Assembly (NCBI GenBank): GCA_031761405.1
Contig: JASEVX010000003.1
Span: forward strand, 143,150,350 to 143,214,349
Origin: Serripes groenlandicus
Taxonomy: Eukaryota; Mollusca; Bivalvia; Cardiida; Cardiidae
DNA: 64,000 nucleotides
Reading direction: 5' to 3'
The position numbers and the translations under genes are program-made. The notes beneath the pieces are model-generated. The model made no database searches. It was not told the origin of the DNA and saw only the letters and a program-made list of their open reading frames with translations. Positions 35,399 to 46,489 of this stretch are shown piece after piece (within the stretch, counting starts at the first letter, position 1; each line of letters opens with the position of its first letter).

Positions 35399-36080
35399 AA
35401 CAGTGGATTCATTCATTTTTTCTATTGTTATGGTATTGACGCGTGGATGTTTGTGTTCTTTATTACGATTCAGATGCCCCTTTCGACAAGTAAAGCGAGC
35501 ACACATTTTCTTGTTTTCGTTGAAAAACGTCACATCTGAGAATGACACAAATAATCAGAAGACCTACCTTTAAAATAATATGCTGCTTTTTCATCCTAGC
35601 AGTTATTAAATTTATTAATTTCTTGATTGGGTTGGTAATATGTTATTGAGATACACTTATATAGATCATCAACGACAATCATAAACAGGTATAGCTTATG
35701 GCAATATGTGTAGCAAGTTTACGATTTCCTATGTCATTGAATTACACGTCACATTATTACGTCAGAGAGTACGTAAGTAATTACCACAGCTAGCGCTATA
35801 AATAGATCAGATTGGGTTTTGTATACCTATCAATTTGTCACTGCATGTCATCTTCAAACGATGGAACATTGTCAGCTGATCTTTAAACTCAGCAAATATC
35901 GGATGGGAGCGCTTTGTAACGTTACTGTGTGAAAACAGTTCCGTCCTTACATTGTAGAAACACCTGAAAAGGATCTTAGTGCAACATCAATGCGTGCAAA
36001 AACGACAAATACTGCAACCTGTTTTCATATGGAAAATAGAAGGAGCAATGTGAAAGTAAACACTTAATTTATACTTAGAT
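35399..36080. repeat. Duplicated segment, copy A, right part
   Basis: It matches 43290-43915 and, more weakly, 44000-44440. Shared text includes gaagacctacctttaaaa, acacgtcacattatta, ggatgggagcgctttgt, aacgttactgt and agttccgtcc. Its right end lies about 185 bp before the CTLD2 second-half exon. Confidence 0.8.
35796..35805 (+). promoter_or_regulatory. TATA-box-like CTATAAATAG in copy A
   Basis: A consensus-quality TATA motif lies in a block (gcgctataaatagatcag) present in three copies. The other two read CTATGAATAG (43693) and CTTTAGATAG (44142). It may be the promoter of the repeated element rather than of the modular gene. There is no transcript evidence. Confidence 0.25.
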
Positions 36081-36264
36081 CATAAAGGTTATTTATAGGT
36101 CCAGATCAAACTACACGTATTTTCCATTTGTCTATCCGATGTCTTTGATGAAATCTTGTGTGATGAATCGGTGATTTGCGGGTTGATCTAGATCGACAAT
36201 GGTCGCAAATGCCCGTTTGTTAAGTTATCCTAGATCACGGCTGAATTATATATTTTTGATTAAG

Positions 36265-36483
36265 GTATCTACAGTGGACAAAAAGCTTGGCGGATAGGAC
36301 TACAGTTTCTAAGTTCTGGTGGAGTTGAAATGCGTTGGTCCAATGGTCATGTATACGACCCGGACGTCTGGAATGACACGTTTGTATCTATGGATGGTCC
36401 TGAGGTACTGATACAAATGAATACGTCAAGTTGGACTGCTGATCAATTCTCCGAACAGGCATTTATATGTGAAGCTGGTCAAG
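36265..36483 (+). CDS. Exon: C-type lectin domain 2, second half
   Basis: A 219-bp exon, opening after tttttgattaAG in phase 1 and closing at ggtcaaG|GTAAGT in phase 1. It encodes KAWRIGLQFLSSGGVEMRWS, then NTSSWTADQFSEQAFICEAG. The WRIGL, MRWSNG and FICE landmarks fit a CTLD C-terminal half. The penultimate conserved cysteine and the EPN/QPD and WND motifs are missing, so calcium-dependent sugar binding is unlikely. A second acceptor 9-10 bp downstream (ctacAG) would not match the phase of the first-half exon. Confidence 0.85.
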
Positions 36484-36743
36484 GTAAGTAGTGTTTGTTT
36501 GCTTGTGACATTTTCAACAAGTTGTACCTTTTGGCATTAACGGGCTCATATTGTAGATAATTACACTGCCTGCGATCAATAATATGCGGCATTGGGGTGC
36601 GTAATCATGTATCAAATTGTTTTCAATTAACGCAATTAATTTTTTTTACTTTGAATGATAACCCCCTTCTTTGATCGAGTGAGCTTCATTCGTGATATTT
36701 ACACTCGTACATATAGCTTCGCCAATCCTGAAAATATTAAAGC

Positions 36744-37636
36744 TTAAAGGCGTATGCTACAGCTATTTATCAAAAAATGTCCCAATCATAGAATTTCTTT
36801 TTTCTTTGTATTGTGTTAGTTCATACAATAACTAGTTGAAATAAGAAAAAAAAAATATGTTATCGATTTAAAAAAAAATATTCGTCTGTCAATGACATGA
36901 CCAATTTCATCAAAGGCACAAATATAGGCATTTTGGCCGAAAACCTAAAACACACACACAAAAAAAAAAATGAAAACTACAAATCATATAAAAGTTCATA
37001 TATAACTTTACATATAGAATTTAAATCAATATGAAAAGAGAATTTGTGAGCAAAAATATGAAAAAAAATATATTAAGCTGTTTTTCAAGGTCGAAATGGT
37101 GTCACATTTTACCCCTGAAAAAGTTAAAATCATACAATTTTTCAAGGAATTTTCTATTTTTTATTAAAGTGAGCGATGTTTAGTGTTAATGTATAATTAC
37201 AGAAAATTCTATTATGTAGAATAGAAAATTCCTTGAAAAATTGTATAATTTTTACTTTTTCGGGGGTAAAATGTGACACCATTTCGACCTTGAAAAACAG
37301 CTTAATATTTTCTTTTTCCTTTTTTTCTCAAAAAAAACTTTTTCATATGGTATAACATTCTATATATAAAGTTATTTTTCTACTTTAATATGATTTGTAG
37401 TTTTCATTTTAATTTGTTGGTGTGTTTTAGGTTTTCGGCCAAAATGCCTATATTTGTGCCTTTGATGAAATTGGTCATGTCATTGAAAGGCCAATATTTT
37501 TTTTTTAGATCGATTATTAATATATTTCTTTTCTTATTTCAACCATTTATTGTATGTACTAATAAAATACAAAGAATAAAAAAAAATCGATGATTGGGAT
37601 TTTTTTTGTGAAAAAAACTGTAGCATACGCCTTTAA
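36744..37636. mobile_element. 893-bp foldback (palindromic) element with TTAAAGGCG ends
   Basis: The left end TTAAAGGCGTATGCTACAG and the right end ctgtagcatacgcctttaa are exact inverted complements. The arms (about 420 bp each) stay matched to the centre near 37190. Examples are cttgaaaaacagcttaata, ggtaaaatgtgacaccattt, ttttaggttttcggcc and tttgatgaaattggtcat, each present in inverted form in the other arm. It has no coding capacity. It lies in the intron between CTLD2 and WSC4, where the pre-mRNA would form a very long hairpin. Confidence 0.93.
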
Positions 37637-38129
37637 GTTCCCTGAATGGCAAATAGAAGTGGATTATTCGCCTTGTTTATCCACAAGGAATGCCACCGTA
37701 CCTGGTCCAGCATCTAGCTAGCGCGATAACCTTACATTGAATCTCACTCATATTTACCATTAAATGGATACGGATTTTGAACCAACAAATATATACTACA
37801 TTGTACCCTACGACAATTATTTTAAAACGCTGATCCAAAATAATTACAATCTCAGACCAATTTCCGATCAGTTTGAGCTAATCCCATGTTAGCTTACGAG
37901 AGCTTTAAGCAAACCTTTCTGAGGTTTTAAAGCTGATTTACAGTGGCAAAGCAAATAAGAAAGAAAGAATCCTCTTGGTTGAAGGTCATGCTAGCCTCTC
38001 TTATTTATCAACTTTGCTTGAATGTATGATGAAGGGGATGAAACAATAAGTTTTTGAATCTGAGCATTTGTATCTTTTGTTTCAGAGAAGATTTTTCAAA
38101 CGTTTATTGTTGTGACATATCATGTGTCT

Positions 38130-38236
38130 TAAGTGCGTTTAGTGAAATTTGACCTTAGCTAACGACAGGCACAGTAGCTGTAGCTGGATTGTCTAGCGTT
38201 AGCTATCGTAGCAATACACTGAACGCACTTCTGGTG
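38130..38236. repeat. 107-bp inverted repeat ending 10 bp before the WSC4 acceptor
   Basis: The arms aagtgcgtttagtg and cactgaacgcactt are inverted, with further pairing (cttagctaacg / agcgttagcta and agtagct / agctac-like words) inside. It is probably a small foldback MITE. Its position overlaps the expected branch-point region. Confidence 0.75.
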
Positions 38237-38245
38237 TTTCCGCAG

Positions 38246-38497
38246 ATTACACTGGATGTTACAATATGACGGATATAGTGAGCGTTACCACCTACTATAA
38301 GTCGCCCAAGATGACGGTTCAACAGTGTGTAGAACTGTGTCGTGCAAAGTACAAACCACTGGCATTTTTGTCTATAGATACTTGTTTCTGCGAAGACACG
38401 CTAACCATAGAGGAGCCCGGACACTGTACAAGTACTTGTCCGGGTCAATCTAACCAGATATGTGGTGGGGAGGGTCTAGCCTCCGTGTATAATGTCA
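38246..38497 (+). CDS. Exon: WSC domain 4
   Basis: A 252-bp exon, opening after ggtgtttccgcAG and closing at aatgtcA|GTAAGT, phase 1-1. It has all eight WSC cysteines: YTGCYNMTD, QQCVELCRAKY, IDTCFCEDT, GHCTSTCPG and NQICGGEGLASVY. This is the most canonical WSC copy in the window, ending in the C-G-G…VYN signature. It opens the third module. Confidence 0.92.
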
Positions 38498-38574
38498 GTA
38501 AGTATTTAAAGTAGCTCTTTCGTTTACATATTTATATTTGAATGGAGTGGTACGCCGCTTGAAACATAATTACT

Positions 38575-38748
38575 TCTTTCCCACTTTCGACAAATTTGCA
38601 GTAGACAATTGGAGACAATCTGTATAAATGCAACTGTAAGACGTTGTGGCAAAAGGTGAAATGGCTCATAGCATTGTGATCATTTGCCAAAATGTTTTCA
38701 AACGTCTCTAAAGTCGTCCGAAAAAGTATGATGTGGGAGAGGGTAAAT
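38575..38748. mobile_element. TTAA hairpin MITE (degraded)
   Basis: It reads tttcccactttcgacaaatt with tgcagtagacaattgg, then gttgtggcaaaaggtgaaat, tttgccaaaatgttttcaaa and gatgtgggagaggg. It lies in the WSC4 to mini-domain 3 intron. Confidence 0.65.
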
Positions 38749-39098
38749 GTTTTAGAGTTGTGCTTCCTGAGTATCTAACAGTAAGTACCCCCGATATTTT
38801 TCTCTTACCAAAAACGCCAGGAATGAAAGACAACCACTTGTGGCGTAATTACCAGGTAAAAAACCCGCACCATTCGCTGATAAGTTGATATTAGACATAC
38901 TTTCAAAAAGCTCTTCAGGCATTCCAGTCACGAACATTATGATGTCGTTTGAATTATGTAAACCTATTAGCATCACTTATACAATTACCTTCCTATTATT
39001 GTATTACGATAAACGATATATTTTGCTAAGATATGCCAATAAACTTCAAATATCAGAGAATCTGTTAGAGTCTTATTTGATTCGCTCTTCTCCTACAG

Positions 39099-39206
39099 GT
39101 GAATTTACAGAATATGCCAGCACGTGCGATGATCTGTTCAGTACCAGCATATTCATATCGGAACAATACATCATCAACGGATCTGTGAAAACGTGCATTT
39201 TTAAAG
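39099..39206 (+). CDS. Exon: mini-domain 3
   Basis: A 108-bp exon, opening after cttctcctacAG and closing at tttaaaG|GTAATG, phase 1-1. It encodes STCDDLFSTSIFISEQYI, then VKTCIFK. It keeps C-x2-L-F, the tyrosine before an aliphatic residue, and C-x-F-K. The end TCIFK closely resembles MCFFK in mini-domain 1. It sits between WSC4 and CTLD3. Confidence 0.7.
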
Positions 39207-40767
39207 GTAATGAACAGTAATTTATTATATATGATCCTGTGCATGGAAAAATGAACAAGAGGACTTTTGTGAACATTATATATCAGCCTGTTCATCCGCA
39301 GAGTCCGATCGAGAACTATACTGTTAACATATAACTTACACAAGTTAGTATATTCTGTAGATTCTAATAAGACTGACCTGGTGGACAAATAATTCTGAAC
39401 CTACACTTTTCAGAAATGCCAACTTGTACCTATTATCATGCACTAGCTTGTATTATTTCTTCATTTATTTAATATTTCCCTTCTCCGATATAAATCATTG
39501 TTGATGCTGAAAGATTGATAAAACAAGTTCACTCTGAATTATAAGTATGGATGCTATACGGCAACAAACCGTAATGTATTTGCGATCATTGAGGATATAA
39601 ATCAGCCAACACATTCGCGCAGTCTGATCTGGTGGCTCGGCTTTATTCTCTTATTAGTAAAACTTGTGTAAAGAAGTATCCATTTCGATCCTTAAGCATG
39701 AATGCGCATTCAGGTCTTCTTCTACACTTGTTTAATGACGTTAACGTGCATGGTTATCGCAGAGCATCGCTTGTTTTACTTTTATTCCTGACGAACTACG
39801 GTTTTTGCAAAGAAATGAATGGGCAAATTACTTCAAAGAAACTCATTAGGTAGCCTTTAATGCAAAACAAAATATATTTATTCGTTTCGTGTGTAATATC
39901 TACATTGAATAAAAAAAGGCGATGATTAGATTTAAAATGACTACATAACTAGTACATGCGTATTGTAGCTCGATATCGGTAGTCGCTTACTGTGCTGCGA
40001 ATGTCAGTAAGTCTTAGTCGCTATGCACGACACAAGCTCATCACAGAACAACTAAAAGGTCAAACTATACCAAATCCATCCGCGAGCCGAGTAGTTCCTG
40101 AATGAGTGCCTTCACCATCCTACATTAAATATGTGACAATGAGTATACATATATTGTAAATGTGTATATGACGCACTGACATATTTAGATTTTACCATGT
40201 TTAGTAGTTTGACCTTGTCTGATCCCAAAAAGAGAGTATGCGGAAGACCAGATTTGATCCAGCCTGATTGTGTGAAGACACCATCTTCGCGGAGGGTTTT
40301 CTCTCATGAAAATCATGAGCCTTAATTTTGTTTGGATTTTTTTAAATCTGTAAGGTGACTCTTTTCAATGATAAATTATGTTGTTCCTGTTAACAGTGAA
40401 TAAAGTGTGACGATTGAGGGTCGATATTTGTTGATTTATTTTGAAATAAAGAAGGAATTCAAATGCTTAACTTTTCTTTAGAAAAGGTAGTTGTTTCCCT
40501 TATAACAGTTTTTGAATGCTTGTTCAAGCCAGACTCATAATGTAGAAAAAAGTAATTAAAGAGTGTCTATACTGTCTAATAAAATCAGTGTTAACTGTTC
40601 CGATTTCACTGGAGGATTACATGTTTGTACACAGTCTGATCAAAATCTACACTGTTCACGTATTACTTACAAGTTTGTTAATATAATCAGCCAGATTGGG
40701 TAGATTCGGATGAGACGAAATAGATGTACAAATAAATTTATAATTTTCTGTGTCAACACGAGTACAG
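39207..40767. other. Intron between mini-domain 3 and CTLD3
   Basis: No further exon is recognised. Dispersed-repeat words (cacattcgcgcagtctgatc near 39610, cacagtctgatcaaaatcta near 40630) point to degraded copies of one element. Confidence 0.5.
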
Positions 40768-40935
40768 ATGGAACGAACTGTTCTTACGGCTGGTTTGGAT
40801 ACCAAGGTCATTGCTATCAGCATTTTACACCGTCCGAATCTGAGACTCACACTAAAATATGTGCTGCTGAGAACGCCACCATGACATCACTGACGAGCAT
40901 GGATGAACTGATGGTCATAGAGGCCTACCTACAAA
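40768..40935 (+). CDS. Exon: C-type lectin domain 3, first half
   Basis: A 168-bp exon, opening after cacgagtacAG and closing at ctacaaA|GTACGT, phase 1-1. It encodes TNCSYGWFGYQGHCYQHF, then KICAAENATMTSLTSMDEL. The C…GW.GYQGHCY…C…A…L.S..E order is a CTLD start, close in style to CTLD1 (GWLGFRGHCY). The partner is 42152-42376. Confidence 0.88.
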
Positions 40936-41553
40936 GTACGTATACATTACTGAGTCTTTAAGCAGGAGTAAAATAACGCACCTGTTTGTTTTGAGATGAT
41001 AATCGAACGTCAAGCATAAATCTAGTTTAATGATTGATAGTCCCCGGACTATTTGACACGATCGACCGCAATATTTTACGGATTTATGCATGCATGTCTA
41101 TGGTTAGGTAAGATACATTTGTGCGGAGGCTATCATAATCAGAATTCTAAAAGTAACTAAGTTTAGCTCACATAAAAGCTTCATGTAAATACAGAAGAAC
41201 AATACTATCAGATGTCTGCGGCCATCTCAAAGACGTTACCGAATTACGCTCAACAGGCGAAATAGTTCACTTTCCCTACTGAATTAAAAACATGAAAAGT
41301 GTGCATATTTGTGTTTCGAGGTGCATGTTTTCACTATTAACTGCGTAATCGTGAATTAATTCCCATGCCATATTCGTTTACTTTAAGTATTTAATAAGTA
41401 TGTTGAATTTTAGAATGCGTACACTTTTTTCACGGTTATACAGGAAACATCCCGTGAAATGTAATCGATCGCAAAAGTCGGCTAAATAGCTTAGAGATTG
41501 AGCCCGACTGAAAAACGCTCTTGTTAATTCACACATGTTAAGTGTTCACTCAC

Positions 41554-41727
41554 CATATGTTCACATACGCTGACATTTCAAAAGGTCGATATGAAGACAT
41601 CGGCATCAAAACCGGCTCTAATGAACGATACCAACCATAAGGAGCGTTAGTACCGTTTTTCCTCCAGACAAATAGACTTGATAATCCGAGGCTGTTTATT
41701 CCCCGCAGTCGAATACAGAAATCTGAA
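41554..41727 (-). CDS. Possible antisense exon with CTLD-like text (weak)
   Basis: On the minus strand, 174 bp sit between a good acceptor (gttgtcttgtAG at 41728) and a strong donor (acatatg|GTGAGT at 41553). The frame reads FCIRLRGINSLGLSS, then FVWRKNGTNAPYGWYRSLEP. That resembles the middle of a CTLD (WIGL…W..G…P). Phase 2-2 differs from the phase 1 CTLD exons of the plus-strand gene. It could be an inverted fragment of a duplicated lectin exon, or chance. Confidence 0.22.
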
Positions 41728-41998
41728 CTACAAGACAACACCTGAAGGTCGAAAGTACTTAATTCATTCACGTCACATGAAAACTGATCTTAAAATGTTT
41801 CGAAATTAATTGGCTTCAGGGTATGTGTAAAGATAGATTATAAACAGAAAATGTTCGTATTAGACCGCAAGGGATTGCAAGCTGATCTGCATCTTCGCTT
41901 GTCACAAAGTTCCGAATGTCGGCTCTCGTATTACATGGCACAGTTTATAGAGTTTTATTCGCGGCTGATATAAATTTAAAAGGACTCACTTGTATATA

Positions 41999-42120
41999 AT
42001 AACAAATGGTGTTGGCATTACGACTGACTCGCTTGTGTCAGGATAAATGGACCAAACGTACTTGAAACTAACAACACCGTGATATAACTGGAATATTGTT
42101 GAAAGCGGCATAAATCACCA
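41999..42120 (+). mobile_element. SINE 3' part (family II)
   Basis: ttggcattacgactgactcg, gtcaggataaatggacc, caccgtgatataactggaat and gttgaaagcggcataaatc match the 3' half of the 56462 and 52535 copies. It ends about 30 bp before the CTLD3 second-half acceptor. Confidence 0.75.
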
Positions 42121-42151
42121 CACATGTATATTTACTTTGTTTTATGTGTAG

Positions 42152-42376
42152 GAATCCAGTTTGAACTAGACCAGTCATACCATGTATATACGGGTATAAC
42201 TTACGGCCTGTACAAGTTTAACGTCACATTGAGCCAGGACGGCTTGCTGACAGACCATGGCATCCTCGCTACTGGAGATGTTAACATCATGGACCTGTAT
42301 GACCATGATCAACTGATTCTTCACAATGGTGATGGGAATGGAAAGGATGGCGGAGTTATCTGTAAACATAATAGAT
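42152..42376 (+). CDS. Exon: C-type lectin domain 3, second half
   Basis: A 225-bp exon, opening after tttatgtgtAG and closing at atagaT|GTAAGC, phase 1-1. It encodes YHVYTGITYGLYKFNVTLSQ, then DQLILHNGDGNGKDGGVICK. It keeps the Y-x-TGI start and the final ICK, but lacks the third conserved cysteine, EPN/QPD and WND. The glycine- and aspartate-rich HNGDGNGKDGG loop is peculiar to this copy. Confidence 0.8.
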
Positions 42377-42499
42377 GTAAGCATTCTAGATTAATAATTT
42401 GACACGTCAGGGTTAGATCACTGAATATCTAGTTAAGGCTATACGGGATGCAAAATAGTCATATCACAGCTCCACTTCACGTACACATGCGTATACCGA

Positions 42500-42665
42500 T
42501 TTTCTCAAACCATAACTACACACAACAGTTTATCCAAGCAACTATCTGTTTTCCTCATAAACTCTTAGCCAATTGGTGTAAGACGAATGACGCGTGTGGA
42601 ATTGACTTTTGCAAACGCAAAGATTGTGTGCCACACAGGGATTCGAACCAGCGTTATTTCCGATG
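42500..42665 (-). mobile_element. SINE fragment (family I)
   Basis: The plus strand shows ttagccaattggtgtaagac and a reversed B-box (gggattcgaaccagcg), matching the 53340-53470 copy. The 3' domain is absent. Confidence 0.6.
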
Positions 42666-42764
42666 TGAGTTACCACGTATATATGTTGGATACATATATA
42701 TATATACAATCTACGTATATTTCTACCAATGAAATATTTTAGGTTATTTCATATGTTTTGAAAA

Positions 42765-43915
42765 CTATTGTTTTGGACGAGAGCCATTGGAAAAGTTGCC
42801 CGAGCTAGCCTGCGAGTGCTGATCTACACCGAACGAACGAGTCCAAAACAATATTATAGGTTATTGCATCCATATGGGAAAACATTGTGTTGGACGAGTT
42901 TCTTCAGCTGAGTTGCCCGAGCTTGCGAGTAGAACTCCATAGAAGGAACGAGTCCCAACACAATAGTTTCCCATAATCATGAAATAACCTGTTTATTGTA
43001 TAATTTTGATATTTGCTATTTACAATTTGTCGTTTTGTGTGTTTTAAAACACTTCGAGCATAAATTTAGAAAATAAACAATTGCATTGAATTTGTTTTGA
43101 TAACATTTTAACATTGACGATTGACTTATCGCGCAAGTATTGTCCTTTACGATGTTGGCTATGGTCGTGGAAAATATAAATTTACGAACCGCCCTAGTTG
43201 TTCCCAATTTAGTTTCGACTCGAAATTGAATCGTCGACAAAATGATGTATAACACTCTTTTTGTAACAGTGCATTTCATAAAGAACTGGTGTATTATCTT
43301 ATTCTGGTATTTACGCCTGGATATTTGTGTTTTTTATAACGATTGAGATGCCCTTTTTGATCTTACAGTATGGTCAGTAAGGCGAACAAACATCTTTTAT
43401 TCTGCATTGCTAAGCTTCACATTGGCGATTGACAAAAATAATGAGAAGACCTACCTTTAAAACAATCATTTGCACATCCCTACTAGCAGTTATTTAATCC
43501 CACTTGACTGTGTTCTTCATGTGTTATTGATATAAACTTATATAGATCGTCAACGACTATCAAAAACAACTAGACATATAGATTGTATGGCAAAATGTGT
43601 ACAATCTACAAATACCGATGTCATTGGAATACACGTCACATTATTATGTCAGAAACTGTGTATATATTTATAGTTTAAACACGTGAACAACGCTATGAAT
43701 AGACTGGATTTGGTTTTTGTGTATGTCTATCGACAAAGGATGTACCAAACATTGTTAGCTGATCTCTAAACTCATCAAAGTTTGGATGGGAGCGCTCTGT
43801 TACGTTACTGTATGAAAATAGTTCCGTCCCTAGCCGCACGTGAAAAAATCTGATATTGCATACTTTTTTCAAATGGAAAAAAGAAGGAAAAATATTAAAG
43901 TATACAATAATGTTC
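42765..43915. repeat. Duplicated segment, copy B (uninterrupted)
   Basis: 42865-43915 corresponds to copy A (32862-33184 plus 35399-36080) and has no 2.2-kb insert. It opens with inverted ttggacgag / acgagtcccaaca words, and an extra inverted pair of the same kind lies at 42765-42860. A partial fourth copy of its left half (gtgtgttttaaacacttcga) is at about 58545-58640. Confidence 0.8.
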
Positions 43916-43999
43916 AATAACCATGCACAGAAGTTTTCATTGTATATATGTTGATATTGTATATTAACCATTGTCATGCTTTTGAACACTGTATTATAT

Positions 44000-44440
44000 T
44001 ATTGTCAACGATAATCTCAATGCACTGATGTATAGCGTATGTCAATAAGTGTAGCAAATCACCGAATGGCTAATAAGTTTTCATTGATCAACACGTTACA
44101 TATTACCTCAGAAAAAACGTACAATATACACACAGCTTCCGCTTTAGATAGAACAGATTAGTATTTGTGTATGCCTGTCGAATTTTATCCCGTGTGATAT
44201 ACTAACTTGCATTTCTACAAAATATGTAAACATTGAAGGCTGTTCATTAGATTCATCAAATGTTGGATGGGAGCGCTTTGTTACGTTACTGTATGCAAGT
44301 AGTTCCGTCCTTAGCAGCACATAAAGAGGATATCAGTGCACTTTCAATGTGTGCAATGTAATCAGCTGTTGCATCATTTTTTCATATGGAACCATAGAAG
44401 GAACAATATCAAAGTATACAATGACTGTTGAATCTGGCAC
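44000..44440. repeat. Duplicated segment, copy C (partial)
   Basis: It matches the right two-thirds of copies A and B: ggatgggagcgctttgttac, gttactgtatg, agttccgtcctta and catatggaaccatagaagg. Copies B and C are in tandem, 0.1 kb apart, before the WSC5 exon. Confidence 0.8.
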
Positions 44441-44842
44441 CACTCATTTATATTACAAAGGGAACTTGGCTTCTGTTTAGTAAAGTTTAAGTTAAAGATT
44501 GTTTCACAAGCATTTTTTGCATGTTCACATCTATATGTAGATGAGCTAATAGTGTACAGATTAAAACTGTCAACTGTTGCACATTTTTATTTCTGTTAAT
44601 ATTGACCTCTGTTGTCTCAACTGAACAAAAGAAGAGTTTATTATTTCAAAACTGGTCAGCGAAGATGTGTAACCGTTGGTTATCATTGGTGACATGATAT
44701 TGTATAGCGTACAACCATTTTTTTACAAACAATTACTACCAAAAATAGAAAGGTAAAAATACAAGACATATTCTCGAAATGTAAATATAAGTCAATTAAT
44801 ATCTCAAGTCTAGTATATATAACATCTTGTCTATATTTCAAG

Positions 44843-45113
44843 ATGTCATTGGTTGTTTCAACACACCCAGTTCGCCGTTTATACAACCGGTGATAACACA
44901 GTTCGCATCCATGGAGCTCACGCTGTGTAAACAAACGTGTATAGGACGAAACTTGGAGGTGGCGATGATGGGAATGACGGAATGTTACTGTATGAATATC
45001 ACACAGATGTTAACGCTCACTGTGGCCGACCCAGAGGGCTTGTGGCCACTTTTGTGCATTGATGCCCTTGCAATCTTGTGGAAATGGATCAGTATTGTGG
45101 GCTCACTTTACCG
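44843..45113 (+). pseudogene. Exon: WSC domain 5, frameshifted second half
   Basis: It opens after ctatatttcaAG in phase 1 with DVIGCFNTPSS, LTLCKQTCIGR and TECYCMNIT, which is a good WSC first half. After about residue 74 the reading frame no longer gives the C-x3-CPG…CGG ending and stops at a TAA that overlaps the donor. The expected signatures appear in the other two frames: a C-P codon pair near 45063 and MDQYCG near 45084-45101 in the next frame, while the phase 1 donor frame at ttaccG|GTAATA is the third. Two small indels (or assembly errors) would explain this. Either the exon is dead and skipped, or the sequence is wrong here. Confidence 0.6.
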
Positions 45114-46320
45114 GTAATATAGTTTATGCAGTGTGTAATAAAATAGTGACCATTGCTTTCATTTATGATTTTGTTTTCTTGTTCCATGCTTCTTTTTATT
45201 TTACAATTTGGAAACATCTAAAATAAAATATATCATCTGGAATTCTGGTTAGATGGAATGTTTTTATCGGAAATAACTATGAAAAAGGTTGCATGTTATC
45301 GTAACAGTTTCGCAGTTCGAAGCAGAACATGCGACCATTACTACCAAGGACTTTGATCAGTCATCGCATTGGCACCATATGATTAAAATCTACAATGTTT
45401 ACTCGTAGCTTCAGGTTGTTCCTCGTACCGAGCTTTCTCACTTGAAATCAGTATTGTTTGACTTTCAGTTATCAAACATTCCAAAACTCCTATTGCATGG
45501 AGTGAGTGACCCGACTTAGAAACCGAACTATTCTTCTTTAGGAAATTCGGCGCTGAAAGAGTTAAATGATTGAATAGGCACTTTGTCAGTAGTCATGCAG
45601 ATCTCATGCCATCAATATGGCAAGCCGTTTTATTATTTATTTGTAAAAGATATATCTTTACGATATCTCTTCATAGATATATATTCCTATTTAAGGAAGG
45701 TAGTTCTCGCTGTTCTATAGATATCTATATAGCAAGAGAGCTATATATTTAATTGAAAAGATAGCAGCTTTACCTGAATATTCTAGCAACGAAAATATTT
45801 AAAAACCGTTTATCACAATGAGATAATTCGACTTTTCATTGGACTAAATTCGCCATCGCCTTGGCATTAAACTATTTACACGTTACATATGGCTATGCCG
45901 TGGAAGAGAGATATCTCGTTACTTTATGAAGATTTAAGATTTGTCGTTATATTAAGATATATATCACATTCTTCTGCGCTGATGTGAAAGACAACTTTTA
46001 ATAACACTGTGGCAAATTTAAAACAGAATCATTGAAAGTAGTTGTTTCTTGAAATGTGCAATCATATTTAGTTCTATAAGCATTAAACTGAAACGTATTT
46101 GTAATGTTTTGAATTTCGATACGTAAATAAACTGCCTCGGGCGGAAATGATGTTTTTCTTTCTTTTCTTTTTGTTTGCACTTATTTTATATCATACATTA
46201 TTAACATATGTAAACAATTTACATTAGCTGTAAACATTTTTTTGAGAAAAAAAAAAAAAAAAACATTACTGCTGCTGCAGAATTTAAAAGTCGTTTACTT
46301 CAGGTGAAAGGTATAATGGT
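45114..46320. other. Intron between WSC5 and mini-domain 4, no exon recognised
   Basis: AT-rich. A poly-A run lies at about 46245-46263, followed by tgctgctgcag. The text at 45300-45560 may be a degraded dispersed repeat. Confidence 0.45.
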
Positions 46321-46489
46321 ATATATGACATTTTTTTACAAAATATAAAGTTGCCCAGCTATGCAACCAATTGGGCTTAACTTCTAGTTTTTTGTCAGAA
46401 GTCAGGTCTGTGGATCTTCTAAATACAGGCGGACAGGGTTCAGTCACTAGTCACCTGGATCACATATCATTAAAATCATACCAAAACTA

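Noticed and set aside
37390..37593. 67-codon plus-strand frame
   Set aside because: It falls in one arm of the 893-bp foldback element and is low-complexity AT-rich sequence.
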